Of a stretch of DNA of 62,596 nt, positions 1 to 7,536 are shown in pieces. Position numbers and translations under genes: made by a program. Each line of letters begins with the position of its first letter. Position 1 is the first letter of the stretch. Under the pieces are notes generated by a model, which was not told where the DNA came from, made no database searches, and was given only the letters and a program-made list of their open reading frames with translations. Source of the stretch: Spirosoma oryzae (GTDB lineage Bacteria > Bacteroidota > Bacteroidia > Cytophagales > Spirosomataceae); NCBI RefSeq assembly GCF_003002825.1, contig NZ_PVTE01000031.1:1-62596 (forward strand), in the 5' to 3' direction.

Positions 1-284
1 GATCAAGTGGCCGAAGCCGAGTTGTCCTACTTGTAGTCCAAAGATATGAAAAAAGTCCTATCTCAAAAGTTGCTTTTCACGACAGTACCAGCGGTGAGGC
101 CTGCCGACCGGCGTCAGTTAGCCCAATGGATGGTCAACGCCAAAGCGTTCAGTCAACGCCGGGCCTGCCGAGTATCGGGTTTGGCGCGATGTAGCTATGA
201 CTATCAAGCCAAACGACGCTCTGATCAGCCCGTTGAGCAGGCCATTGAAGACATTACTCGCCGGCACCCAGGCTGGGGCTTCTG

Positions 285-298
285 GCGGCCGCCGCGCG
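285..298 (+). repeat. GC micro-hairpin insertion, 14-bp type (copy 1)
   Basis: Sequence GCGGCCGCCGCGCG. Stem GCGG/CCGC, loop CCG, tail GCG. It lies between TTCTG and GAAAG. Removing it joins GGC TTC TGG AAA GTT, restoring Gly-Phe-Trp-Lys-Val in the transposase. The same 14-mer occurs at 2216-2229 and, inverted, at 658-671. The boundary is ambiguous by one base. Confidence 0.9.
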
Positions 299-657
299 GA
301 AAGTTCATCACCGCTTGCGACGGTTGGGAAAGGCCTTCAACCACAAGCGGGTTTGGCGCGTGTACCGCCAGATGGGACTAAGTTTACCTCGTCGCAGTCG
401 TAAACGGCTACCCGCTCGACTACGCCAGCCCCTCACGGTGCCGACAGCAGCAAATCAGGTGTGGTCGTTAGATTTTATGAGCGACGCGCTGCGAGACGGA
501 CGTCGATTTCGAACATTAAATGTGCTGGACGATTACAATCGGCAAGCCCTAGGAGTAGAAATCGACTACTCTTTACCGGCTGGACGGGTGATCCGACTAC
601 TACAACGGCTAGTAGATGTTTATGGGGCACCGGCCAAACTACGCTGTGACAACGGTC

Positions 658-671
658 CGCGCGGCGGCCGC
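658..671 (-). repeat. GC micro-hairpin insertion, 14-bp type (copy 2, inverted)
   Basis: Exact reverse complement of copy 1. Removing it restores GGT CCA GAA TTT, the Gly-Pro-Glu-Phe that follows the catalytic Asp-Asn of the transposase. In element orientation its flanks are TTCTG and GACCG, and copy 1 has TTCTG and GAAAG, so both sit at TTCTG/GA. Confidence 0.9.
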
Positions 672-782
672 CAGAATTTATCAGTGCAGTGCTAAGCGAA
701 TGGTGTGAACAGCAGGGCGTTGAATTGTATTGGATTCAGCCAGGCAAGCCTACCCAGAATGCATACATTGAGCGGTTCAATG

Positions 783-798
783 CGGGGCCGCCCGTGCG
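783..798 (+). repeat. GC micro-hairpin insertion, 16-bp type (copy 3)
   Basis: Sequence CGGGGCCGCCCGTGCG. Stem CGGG/CCCG, loop GCCG, tail TGCG. Removal restores AAT GGG AGT TTC (Asn-Gly-Ser-Phe), directly after the catalytic Glu-Arg-Phe. An identical 16-mer lies at 61410-61425. Confidence 0.88.
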
Positions 799-1077
799 GG
801 AGTTTCCGTCGGGAGGTGCTCAACGCGTATTTATTCGCCAACTTAGCGCAAGTGCGCGAGGTCGTTGATAGATGGCTAGACGACTATAACACTAAACGGC
901 CGCATCAGGCCTTGGGGTTTTTAACACCCAAAGAGTTTAAAGAAGCGGCTTAGACTCTAACCGCAACTGGCATACGAAATAGGGAATAGCACAACTGCAA
1001 AGGAACCATCGATGAGGTGTCGAAACAGAAGAGTATAGTACTTCCCAAATCTGGGGAGTACTATAAATTCAATGACA

Positions 1078-1710
1078 CTATTTACGCCCCCCCCCAATAT
1101 CAAAGCCAAGACGAACGCCGACGTACGAGCTTTTCGAGGTAAATTCAAGGCTCGTGTTGGTTAGTGAATAAACATGGGTTGGAATGGCATTGTACTCTAC
1201 ACTAGCAACAAAGTGACCGACTTTGATTCCGCCACGTAGCATTCCCCCTGGCGTATTGTAACTAGTGACAGGTAGCTCGGCTTTAGTCTGGTTCTGATCG
1301 ATGACTATTAGACCAGCCGAAGACATGGCAAATAACCCGGCACCGATCCCTAAAAAGGGACGTGTGTTGGATTCGCCTAATGGATTAAATAGATACGTGA
1401 CTGTTAGGACGGCGGACCCAATACTTGACACAGTGCCTGTGGCGGTATTACTGTTACCACTATTGTTATCCCAAGTGACCCCACGTACCAATAAAGCCGA
1501 TTCCAAACGTAGGCCCAGATCAAGTCGTGGACTGAGCGCATACTTTGGCTCAAGACCAATCAATAGGCCCGCTGACAAACCGGGGCCTGTTGGCTGAGCA
1601 TAACCCAACGACAGGTTTACTTTAAAGGCTTTATGCTCTTGAGCATGAGTTAAGGTAATGCTGGTGACTGAAAGAATACTGAGCAATGTAATGCTAACTA
1701 ATTTGTTCAT
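1078..1710 (-). CDS. Outer-membrane beta-barrel protein (porin-like)
   Basis: A 210-residue protein with an N-terminal signal peptide (Lys at position 3, hydrophobic core to about residue 23, cut after THAQ). The rest alternates polar and hydrophobic residues and is rich in Gly, as in small eight-strand outer-membrane barrels; the segments FLGIGAGLFA and YVGVRLGFDI look like barrel strands. A likely role is an outer-membrane structural or channel protein; no substrate can be inferred. It lies alone between two IS elements. Nine G residues in a row (coding strand; C tract at 1087-1095) sit four codons before the stop, so slippage would replace the C-terminus. The start is the only ATG before the signal sequence. 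Confidence 0.7.
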   Translation of the reverse strand: MNKLVSITLLSILSVTSITLTHAQEHKAFKVNLSLGYAQPTGPGLSAGLLIGLEPKYALSPRLDLGLRLESALLVRGVTWDNNSGNSNTATGTVSSIGSAVLTVTYLFNPLGESNTRPFLGIGAGLFAMSSAGLIVIDQNQTKAELPVTSYNTPGGMLRGGIKVGHFVASVEYNAIPTHVYSLTNTSLEFTSKSSYVGVRLGFDIGGGRK

Positions 1711-2073
1711 TGTCTATTTATGTTTTTGTAACTCTATAGATACGTTGCCATGAGCATTTGGTTACCAGTAGCACACCAAATGGCTAGAAAATACGCTGAA
1801 TGTATTGAGTTAATACATGAATAGGCTAGCATCAATGCGCAGATTCTTTCCTTTGTCGCTGGATAGGATATAATGCTCCCCAATAACTGGACAGGTCTGA
1901 TAGCTTGAATTCTTTAGCTTAGACCTACAAAATGTCCAACAATGCCTAAATCAATCCGGCGCGTCCACGACGCACAATTCAAAACCAAAGTCGTCCTCAA
2001 AGCCTTCAAAGGGGTCAAGACGCTGGCCCAACTCAGCACCGAGTTTGGCATTCATGCTCAACAGATTACCGAA

Positions 2074-2089
2074 CGCTCCGGCGTCCCGG
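2074..2089 (-). repeat. GC micro-hairpin insertion, 16-bp type (copy 4)
   Basis: On the plus strand CGCTCCGGCGTCCCGG; in family orientation CCGGGACGCCGGAGCG, with stem CCGG/CCGG, loop GACG, tail AGCG. It sits between CGAA and TGG. The identical 16-mer at 7209-7224 also sits between CGAA and T in an unrelated IS982 transposase. Confidence 0.9.
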
Positions 2090-2215
2090 TGGAAGCGTCA
2101 GGCACTCGTTGGGATGCCAACGCTGTTCGAGTCGGGAGCGGTCAAGCCAGGGCTGGCTACAGAGCAGCGAGAGCAGATCGAAGCCCCTCTCTTTCAACAG
2201 ATTGGTCAGTTGAAA

Positions 2216-2229
2216 GCGGCCGCCGCGCG
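2216..2229 (+). repeat. GC micro-hairpin insertion, 14-bp type (copy 5)
   Basis: Sequence GCGGCCGCCGCGCG, identical to copy 1. Removal joins TTG AAA to ATC GAA AAC GAC TGG, restoring Leu-Lys-Ile-Glu-Asn-Asp-Trp of OrfA. Confidence 0.9.
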
Positions 2230-2247
2230 ATCGAAAACGACTGGCTC

Positions 2248-2257
2248 AAAAAAAAAA
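2248..2257 (+). promoter_or_regulatory. Programmed -1 frameshift site (A10) joining OrfA and OrfB
   Basis: Ten adenines near the end of orfA. A -1 slip here moves the ribosome from the orfA frame (which ends at TAG 2269-2271) into a frame that reads Asn-Thr-Asp-Glu-Leu-Gly and then directly into orfB. This is the standard way IS3 elements make the OrfAB transposase. Confidence 0.75.
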
Positions 2258-3167
2258 TACGGACGAGTTAGGCACGGATCGACGGCACTTGATCGAACCT
2301 GCCTATAAGCAATTGAGCATCAGTCAGCATTGTGATTTGCTGGGTATCGCCCGGTCGAGTTACTACTACCAGCCGTTGGGGGAGTCGACAGAAAATCTGG
2401 CCCTCATGCTTCAGATTGATAAACTCTTTACTGCCCGGCCTGAAATGGGTATTCGCCGACTACAAAAGGAGTTGGCCACTGAAGCCAACCCGGTCAATGT
2501 CAAGCGGGTTCGTCGACTGACCAGGCTGATGGGATTGGAGGCTGTTGGTCCCAAACCTAATTTGTCGAAGCCGCAGATCGGTCATACGATCTATTCGTAT
2601 CTGTTAAAAGGCGTTAATATTAAACGAGTTGATAAAGTCTAGTCAACCGATATTACTTATGTGCCGATGGCCAGTGGGTTCTTGTACCTCTGTGCGGTCA
2701 TTGACCGCCCGGCGGCCCGGTGGTAAAGCCGCTATATCTTGAGCTGGCGGCTAAGTAACACTCTACTGGCTGATTTTTGCATCGATGCGCTTGATGAAGC
2801 CTTAACCAAGTGGGAGCAGCCGGAGATTTTCAATACCGATCAGGGGAGTCAGTTTACCAGCTATCTCTTTGTCAATCCGTTGATAGACAGAGGGGTGAAG
2901 GTAAGTATGGACTCGAAAGGCTGTGCTTTGGATAACATCTTCATTGAACGGTTTTGGCGAACACTTAAATACGAGCATCTTTATTTGCGTGCCTATTCAG
3001 ATGGTCGCGAGCTGCATCAGGGGTTAAGCGAGTGGTTCGAGTTCTACAATCGAGATCGTAAACACCAATCGCTTAACTATCAAACCCCGGCCATGTGGTA
3101 CTCGGCCGGAATAGAAGGGAAAAAGGAAGGTGCAATTCTGGAGACTTCGGCTTCCAGTTCAGATTAA
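2257..3167 (+). pseudogene. IS3-family transposase OrfB, two stops and one micro-insertion
   Basis: DDE transposase catalytic subunit. The recognisable line runs from DELGTDRRHLIEPAYKQL (reached by frameshifting) through the HTH_21-like MGIRRLQKEL to the integrase core: STDITYVPM (first Asp), FNTDQGSQFT (second Asp) and NIFIERFWRTLKYE (Glu). It is broken by TAG at 2640-2642, where a Trp is expected before STDIT, and by TAA at 2724-2726. The 15-bp insertion at 2706-2720 keeps the frame. This copy is inactive by ordinary mutation as well as by insertion. Confidence 0.85.
2706..2720 (-). repeat. GC micro-hairpin insertion, 15-bp type (copy 6)
   Basis: Plus strand CGCCCGGCGGCCCGG; family orientation CCGGGCCGCCGGGCG. 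It is the 16-bp copies 12 and 13 with one G missing from the tail. Stem CCGG/CCGG, loop GCCG, tail GCG. It lies between GTC ATT GAC and TGG in orfB. In family orientation the base after it starts GTCAA, as in copy 8. Confidence 0.85.
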
Positions 3168-3196
3168 CTCTAAACCTGTCCAGGATATGGGGAGCA

Positions 3197-3487
3197 GTAT
3201 ACCACATCTATTTTCACCCCGTCGACAAATCCCCGGAAACCTATTTCATTCATAGCATGAACGCTCAACCTGTCACCAAGGGTTTGCCTAAGGGCATCGC
3301 GAAGTTTGATTGGATCGAAGGGGTTATTGGTGAAAAGATCCAGGTCGGTGCTCATCCGGTGTCCCAGCTGAAGAGCAAGGGCTGTTCCACCAGCCAGCGT
3401 AAATTCCCCTGACTTCATTACCGGATTTGCCATCAGCTCAATCAGCAGGCTATAGGATTCCGAAGCAAGTGTCTGGTAGTGTAGCAC
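3197..3487 (-). pseudogene. AbiEii/AbiGii-type nucleotidyltransferase toxin, cut by an IS
   Basis: The N-terminal about 97 residues of a type IV toxin of the AbiEii family, which modify tRNA or related targets by nucleotidyl transfer. The active-site pattern is visible: LAGGTALALQLGHR followed by STDLDLFT, the GG...DLD signature of these enzymes. The frame runs into the right end of the IS at 3196 after VKIDVVY, so the C-terminal half is lost. Its usual antitoxin partner lies just upstream at 3665-3964. Read as coded, it would end in a short IS-derived tail. It is almost certainly inactive. Confidence 0.85.
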
Positions 3488-3664
3488 CGCCCATTTAATA
3501 TAAATTATTAATTTTTAATATACAATTCAGATCAAATTTGGCAAAAAAAACGGGAAAACATCACCGATTTCCCACAAAAAAAGTATGTATGTTGGACAAA
3601 GCCCCAGCGCTTATGCCTGTCTAATCTAAAATATCAATTAATCTATGTACCGATTGGCCACGAA

Positions 3665-3964
3665 TCAAAACGAACGGTGGGGTATGGAACTTCCCTTTCG
3701 ACGCTTTGTACAATAAAATTGCTCGGGCTGGCAGTTGAGCCAGAGTGAGACCAGGGCTACAGTCGACTGTTGCAGATCAGCCGCCTGTAGCAGTGCCGCT
3801 TTCACGCGGGGCATTCCGTAGTAAGCAATAGCCTTTTGCATATCGGCGTAAGTACCCGCATCGAAAACGCGGGCGATCATGTAATCGCCGTCGGTATCGA
3901 CGTCTAGTGCATCATACTTATCGCTCCAGAATATTTGTCTTAAGAAAAATGGTTTTTCTTTCAT
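3665..3964 (-). CDS. DUF6922-type antitoxin partner of AbiEii
   Basis: A 99-residue protein. The pattern FWSDKYDALDVDTDGDYMIA, then YYGMPRVKAALLQA, then LNCQPEQFYC, matches the small DUF6922 proteins that precede AbiEii-like toxins in Bacteroidota. It lies 177 bp upstream of the toxin fragment on the same strand, which fits a two-gene toxin-antitoxin unit. With the toxin truncated, the antitoxin is probably an orphan. The assignment rests on the motif pattern and on the neighbour; a search against the family would settle it. The 177-bp spacer to the toxin is AT-rich and carries no visible gene. Confidence 0.65.
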   Translation of the reverse strand: MKEKPFFLRQIFWSDKYDALDVDTDGDYMIARVFDAGTYADMQKAIAYYGMPRVKAALLQAADLQQSTVALVSLWLNCQPEQFYCTKRRKGSSIPHRSF

Positions 3965-4090
3965 CGACGGTGTTTTGCTTGGCTTAAAGTTGCTAAAAAA
4001 GCCCTAAAAAGACCAATATCGATGGGTTTTCAGGGCCACAGGGCAAAAAAACCGTAACTGTAAACTGGCGATAAATTAAACCGATTGTAT

Positions 4091-4405
4091 CTAGAACCGA
4101 GTCTGGGGGCGTTTAAAACCAAGCCAGCCCAGCACCTTCGATGCGATCCTATAGCCCAGGTCAACCTCGGCATTTTCCTCGTGAATATGCCGGAACCGAT
4201 AATCTGTCAGCAGTTGTAGTAAACCAGCAATAACGACCATACCCATCGTAAAGAGGATACCCCACCCCTTAAAGACGACCATCACGATCAATGTTATTAC
4301 CCCAATCCAGAACCGGCCCCGACCCCAGAAGTATAACGGCGGCAACATTACGCCCATTGCGGCAAGAATAATTGTACAGGCGGCTTTGAACTGAAATACA
4401 CTCAT
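4091..4405 (-). CDS. Small membrane protein of unknown function
   Basis: A 104-residue protein with about three hydrophobic segments (residues 5-25, 30-60) and a charged C-terminal tail with RFRHIHEENAEVD. I do not recognise the family. It is likely an inner-membrane protein of the accessory region. Upstream lie a run of nine C residues (about 4489-4497), a GC palindrome and a 16-bp inverted repeat. Confidence 0.5.
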   Translation of the reverse strand: MSVFQFKAACTIILAAMGVMLPPLYFWGRGRFWIGVITLIVMVVFKGWGILFTMGMVVIAGLLQLLTDYRFRHIHEENAEVDLGYRIASKVLGWLGFKRPQTRF

Positions 4406-4518
4406 AATTACTAGATTGATTTAAAGCTACTTGACTACATAAATATCGATTTTTCAGGCTATTTTCGCAAGGTTTCGACACCAACTCCCCCCCCCCTTCT
4501 TCCCCTTTCCAGTCGATC

Positions 4519-4534
4519 TGGCCCGGCCGGGCCA
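4519..4534. repeat. Perfect 16-bp GC palindrome
   Basis: TGGCCCGGCCGGGCCA equals its own reverse complement. It lies in intergenic DNA upstream of the 4091-4405 gene. It resembles the micro-insertions in size and GC content but lacks their GCCG loop and GCG tail, so it is listed separately. Confidence 0.7.
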
Positions 4535-4547
4535 CTTTGCGTTACAA

Positions 4548-4582
4548 ATTTGAATGCCATATACTATATATGGCATTCAAAT
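4548..4582. repeat. Perfect 16-bp inverted repeat, 3-bp loop
   Basis: Arms ATTTGAATGCCATATA and its complement flank CTA. It lies between the end of the 4697-5359 gene and the 4091-4405 gene, both on the minus strand. It may be an operator or a terminator-like hairpin; there is no U-run. Confidence 0.8.
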
Positions 4583-4696
4583 CGTTGTTAATTGAATTTA
4601 CTCCCATCTATCGGATGGAATTAGGCTTTTATTATTTAGTGTTGAGATTGCTTAAAAGCAGGTATGCCGGTAGGTAGCATCCTGCTTTTTTTGTCC

Positions 4697-5359
4697 TCAG
4701 GGCAACTCATCACCGTATTGCTCCTCTGCAGTCCACTCCTGTTGTGCTTTCTCAACAGCCGGCACCCAGGTATCCTGGTTCATTTTCCACTCCGCTGATG
4801 CGCGTATCTTAGCCTGTATGCGGTCGGACATGATCAGGTACTGGGTAGGGTCGAAGTTATTGATGCTGAAAAAGGTTAGCTCATAGGGATTGTCAGGCAT
4901 CATGTCATCCTCCGCCAATGGCGCGTACCCATCAATATCTGTCACATACCGCCCTGCCCCGGTGTCCCGGCTTTTGAGCGTCAACAGGCCTGCCATTCCC
5001 AGCAGATCAACGAGATCGTAATAAACTGGCTTGTCAGGGGTCGATCGTTCCCCGTCTTCCAGAAACATATCCCGGCCAACAAGTTTGCTCACAGCCTTAC
5101 GCAGATTGGCGTTCTGATTGAGCGACTCTGTAAATTCGGTATGTACTGTAAAGGGGACGAATTCATTGCGAACCTGTCGATTCAGACCAGGGACAACAAA
5201 CGACAAGAGCAGCTTACGCACCGGTTTGGGTGTTTGCCCGCAATAGGATTCCATATGGGTACCCAGTTGAATGATCCGGAACAAAACGGCCGGATATACA
5301 CCGGCTTCAATCTGGTTACTGACCAGCTTGCTGTTAGTAATGGGAACAGGAATATTCAT
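4697..5359 (-). CDS. Phage/plasmid-type DNA-metabolism protein, possibly ssDNA-binding (unconfirmed)
   Basis: A 220-residue soluble protein. The order GVYPAVLFRIIQLGTH, then a FVPFTVHTEFTESLN stretch, then NANLRKAVSKLVGR, then a C-terminal acidic region ending EEQYGDELP, resembles phage and plasmid proteins that sit near recombination or replication genes and have an OB-like fold. No catalytic motif is seen. It precedes small unknown genes and follows a LytTR gene on the same strand, 27 bp apart. The function is inferred from resemblance only. Confidence 0.5.
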   Translation of the reverse strand: MNIPVPITNSKLVSNQIEAGVYPAVLFRIIQLGTHMESYCGQTPKPVRKLLLSFVVPGLNRQVRNEFVPFTVHTEFTESLNQNANLRKAVSKLVGRDMFLEDGERSTPDKPVYYDLVDLLGMAGLLTLKSRDTGAGRYVTDIDGYAPLAEDDMMPDNPYELTFFSINNFDPTQYLIMSDRIQAKIRASAEWKMNQDTWVPAVEKAQQEWTAEEQYGDELP

Positions 5360-5386
5360 ATGCGTTTGAGGTGGTTTACTGCCGAT

Positions 5387-5764
5387 TTATATTGACTTGG
5401 CGAAATTAGCGCGCCGGTGCTTGTAGAGTCGTTTGCGTGACCAGGGAATAAACTCACCCGTTGTCATGGCTACCCTAGACCCTTTTTGTACCGAGTTATC
5501 CAGGTGGCAATCCAGGATCTGGATATAGTTCGGATTGAGTAGATGTGCTTTGTGGACGCGTACGAACTCGTTGAGCAGTTGCTCGTAATGTTTTAGCGTT
5601 TTACTGGACAAAAAGGGTGGTTTGTCCAGTTGGTAGATCCAGGTGTAATTACCATATGCCTCCAGCCGTGTTATGGACGGCACTGGAACGATTTGGCCCC
5701 GAACGAGTTCGATAGTGCGAACAGTTGGCGTATCAGAGAAAGCACCTTCGGTCAAAAATGTCAT
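5387..5764 (-). CDS. LytTR-domain DNA-binding protein
   Basis: A 125-residue protein made almost only of a LytTR domain: ITRLEAYGNYTWIYQLD, a SKTLKHYEQLL helix, then FVRVHKAHLLNPNYIQ, the typical signature of this fold. There is no receiver domain, so it is a stand-alone LytTR regulator, a type common in Bacteroidota. It binds DNA direct repeats. The 5' side holds GTTAGCGCATACG next to the start and a long inverted repeat that begins with GTTAGCGCAAAAC, so it may control its own promoter. It is likely co-transcribed with the 4697-5359 gene. Confidence 0.8.
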   Translation of the reverse strand: MTFLTEGAFSDTPTVRTIELVRGQIVPVPSITRLEAYGNYTWIYQLDKPPFLSSKTLKHYEQLLNEFVRVHKAHLLNPNYIQILDCHLDNSVQKGSRVAMTTGEFIPWSRKRLYKHRRANFAKSI

Positions 5765-5790
5765 AGTTAGCGCATACGTACTGAAATGGA

Positions 5791-5869
5791 GTTAGCGCAA
5801 AACTATTGGTTAATATAAATTGTCAATATTTGATTGACAATTTATATTAACCAATAGTTTTGCGCTAAC
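5791..5869. repeat. Perfect 37-bp inverted repeat with a 5-bp loop
   Basis: Arms 5791-5827 and 5833-5869 are exact reverse complements, separated by ATTTG. The arm starts GTTAGCGCAAAACTATTGG. It lies 27 bp upstream of the LytTR gene start, and a further partial copy of the arm start (GTTAGCGCA) lies at 5766-5774. It would form a very stable hairpin or cruciform. Confidence 0.9.
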
Positions 5870-6698
5870 AACCTGGATCTCGTATTAGTGGCAGCTGATC
5901 AGTGACTGCCAGCGTTGTATCGATCAGGAAACTGATTAAACTGAGCACACGTAAACGTCATATGCAAAAGTAAAGCCGGGTTGTTTGCTGGGGTGAGGGT
6001 ACCCGATGCCCTCACCTCAGGGTACTATTGATAAGCCAGGGCGGCAAACTGGTGAAACATGGTTTCATCAAGCTGGTAACGTTCCGAGATCGAGAGCGAC
6101 GACTTACTACGGGTCAGCGCGTAGTTGAATGCGTTGTAACCTAACCAGGCTGTGGGCTGGCTGGCCAGCATTCGCTGTTCCTGTTGCATTCGTTGAATTG
6201 CCTGCTCGATCAGATCGTCGACGCCCGTTGCTCCCATTTCGTTAAAGACGTCTACGGACAGATTTAAGGTGTAGTTCACGACCTGTTGGATAACCTGCAT
6301 CATATATTATTTCAGTTGCTGGAGATCGATGTCACGATGAGAAAAAATGCTGGCTACTACCTGCTGCTCTTCCAGCGTCATTTCCTGTTGGATGAACGAC
6401 GTTTTGGTTTGTTCACGCTGCCGCTCCCCCCGACTCAGCCAGTCAAGGTATTCGTCCATACTCATGAACTGGTCAGCCTAGCCAAACAATCCGTTAGTAC
6501 AGATCGGTCGCCAGAAGCTGACCAGAACCGAGGTCGAGGTTTTTTTTCGGGCCGCTGTACCTTGTACGGAAAACTTGGTTTTTCCGTTGTAGGAGTTTTT
6601 AAACATGATACAACGGTTAATACGCTCCCCGGCCACCAACAGTTGATCGGGCAGCACCACCTGAATACTATATTCATAATCTAAGTTGCGAGATAGAG

Positions 6699-7536
6699 TT
6701 AGGCTAGACATTTGTTTACGGCGTCAGCCAAAATGAATAAGAATACCTTCAGCAGAAAGCCTTGCGCTGTCACCGCATGAATCTTGCGGGGAAAACGGCT
6801 CTCAATGGCCGAGATCACCGTTTCAATGGGTTTACGGGTGCGTTTCTTGAGGTACCGCTCCCAGGTCTCATCTTTACGTCGGCTGTTTTTGCGTCGATGT
6901 ACTGACAGCGTGATCTGTTCGCACTCCGCATACAGGTCTTCCTGTTCATAGTCGGTGTAGCCACTGTCGCCGTAAACGATACTACCAGCGGGTAAGTCCA
7001 GGTGCATCGCCTGCAAAGCAGTCGCGTCATGAAAACTGCCAGCCGTCACATAGTAATCCACCGGCAGGCCGTCGGCGGTGATCAACAGCTGAATCTTGAA
7101 GCCATAAAAATACTCCTTCTTGGCTTCATTATAACCTCGATACGCCTTATGGGTCAACAACTTACAAACGGGTATGCGGCAGTTCCGGCAAACGGCTACC
7201 GGGAAGGACCGGGACGCCGGAGCGTTCGATGACATAGCGGGCAGAGGTGTTTAGTTCTTTCAGACTCAGGCCTAGGGCCCGGAAGATGGTTAGCAAGGCT
7301 GATTCTAGCCGGTGCAGTCGCCGGTTAAAGGTAGACTTGTCAATGCAGGCCATCTGATGGTGTTGGTGCATATAGTCGCAGGCAGAGGCATGATTACCGT
7401 AGAACTTGAGGGCGGCCATTAGGGCAGTGGTAGCGATTTGGGCGTCGTTGACTTTGCAATGAACATCGGTTTGGCGCGCCATGGCTTTAAAGAAGTCATC
7501 GAAGAAGCAGTAGATTGCAATGGTCTTGTCAGCCAT
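6699..7536 (-). pseudogene. IS982-family transposase, one micro-insertion
   Basis: DDE transposase of about 273 residues once bases 7209-7224 are removed. The N-terminal frame (7536 to about 7225) holds the DUF4372-like helical part ending SARYVIE; the C-terminal frame holds SFPVAVCRNCRI, HKAYRGYNEAKK, YGDSGYTDYEQED, KRTRKPIETVISAIESRF and IHAVTAQGF, in the order typical of IS982. Removing the 16-bp insertion joins the two frames as VIE-SFPVAVC, matching the VIDSFPV motif of the family. No other lesion is visible. Confidence 0.88.
7209..7224 (+). repeat. GC micro-hairpin insertion, 16-bp type (copy 7)
   Basis: CCGGGACGCCGGAGCG, identical to copy 4. On the transposase strand it lies between ATCGAA and TCC. 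Copy 4 lies between CCGAA and TGG in a different IS family, so the two share CGAA/T as target. Confidence 0.9.

Larger units (their letters stand above)
46..953 (+). pseudogene. IS3-family transposase OrfB, split by three micro-insertions
   Basis: DDE transposase that would cut and join the IS ends. Read straight through, it falls into three overlapping short frames. Deleting bases 285-298, 658-671 and 783-798 gives one continuous protein of about 287 residues, ending in GFLTPKEFKEAA. It contains the HTH_21-like HPGWGFW stretch and the integrase-core motifs VWSLDF (first Asp), CDNGPEF (second Asp) and ERFN (catalytic Glu). No other stop or frameshift is visible. Two of the three insertions sit right beside the second catalytic Asp and the catalytic Glu. 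It may be truly dead, or the insertions may be skipped at the RNA or protein level; the sequence alone cannot decide. Confidence 0.85.
1..993 (+). mobile_element. IS3-family insertion sequence, 5' end outside the window
   Basis: The right part of an IS3-type element. Bases 1-36 read as the last codons of an orfA ending in TAG, followed by orfB. The right end lies near 993: the reverse complement of its end starts TGTGCTATTCCC, and the related decayed copy at 58625 starts TGTGTTAGTCCCC, which supports the boundary. The left end is not in the window, so no target duplication can be judged. Three GC-rich micro-insertions interrupt orfB. Confidence 0.8.
1942..2271 (+). pseudogene. IS3-family transposase OrfA (helix-turn-helix subunit), two micro-insertions
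   Basis: Small DNA-binding subunit of the IS3 transposase (HTH_Tnp_1 type, from MPKSIRRVHDAQFKTKVV). Removing 2074-2089 and 2216-2229 restores a continuous orfA: the first joins ITE to WKRQALVGM, the second joins QLK to IENDWLKKK, the usual leucine-zipper end of IS3 OrfA proteins. Without removal the frame shifts twice. The two insertions add 30 bp in total and so cancel each other's frame effect outside the stretch between them. Confidence 0.85.
1874..3196 (+). mobile_element. IS3-family insertion sequence with matching terminal inverted repeats
   Basis: About 1323 bp. The left end begins TGCTCCCCAATAACTGGACA and the reverse complement of the right end begins TGCTCCCCATATCCTGGACA, which are clear imperfect inverted repeats ending in TG...CA. 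It encodes orfA and orfB with an A-tract frameshift site. No target duplication is visible at the two flanks (left ...ATATAA, right GTATAC...). The AbiEii gene cut at its right end does not continue on the left, so a later deletion or rearrangement is likely. It holds three micro-insertions and two in-frame stops. Confidence 0.88.

Noticed and set aside
285..298. NotI-like GCGGCCGC cores as cloning or adaptor scars
   Set aside because: GCGGCCGC occurs only in the 14-bp type; the 15-16 bp types lack it, several different subfamilies occur in both orientations, and the bases on both sides are native.
957..1148. 63-codon frame on the minus strand overlapping the barrel gene end
   Set aside because: It exists only by shifting frame at the nine-G tract; kept as a slippage note, not as a gene.
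3783..3795. CAGCCGCCTG inside the DUF6922-type gene
   Set aside because: Resembles a stem-loop but the tail is missing and the reading frame is unbroken through it.
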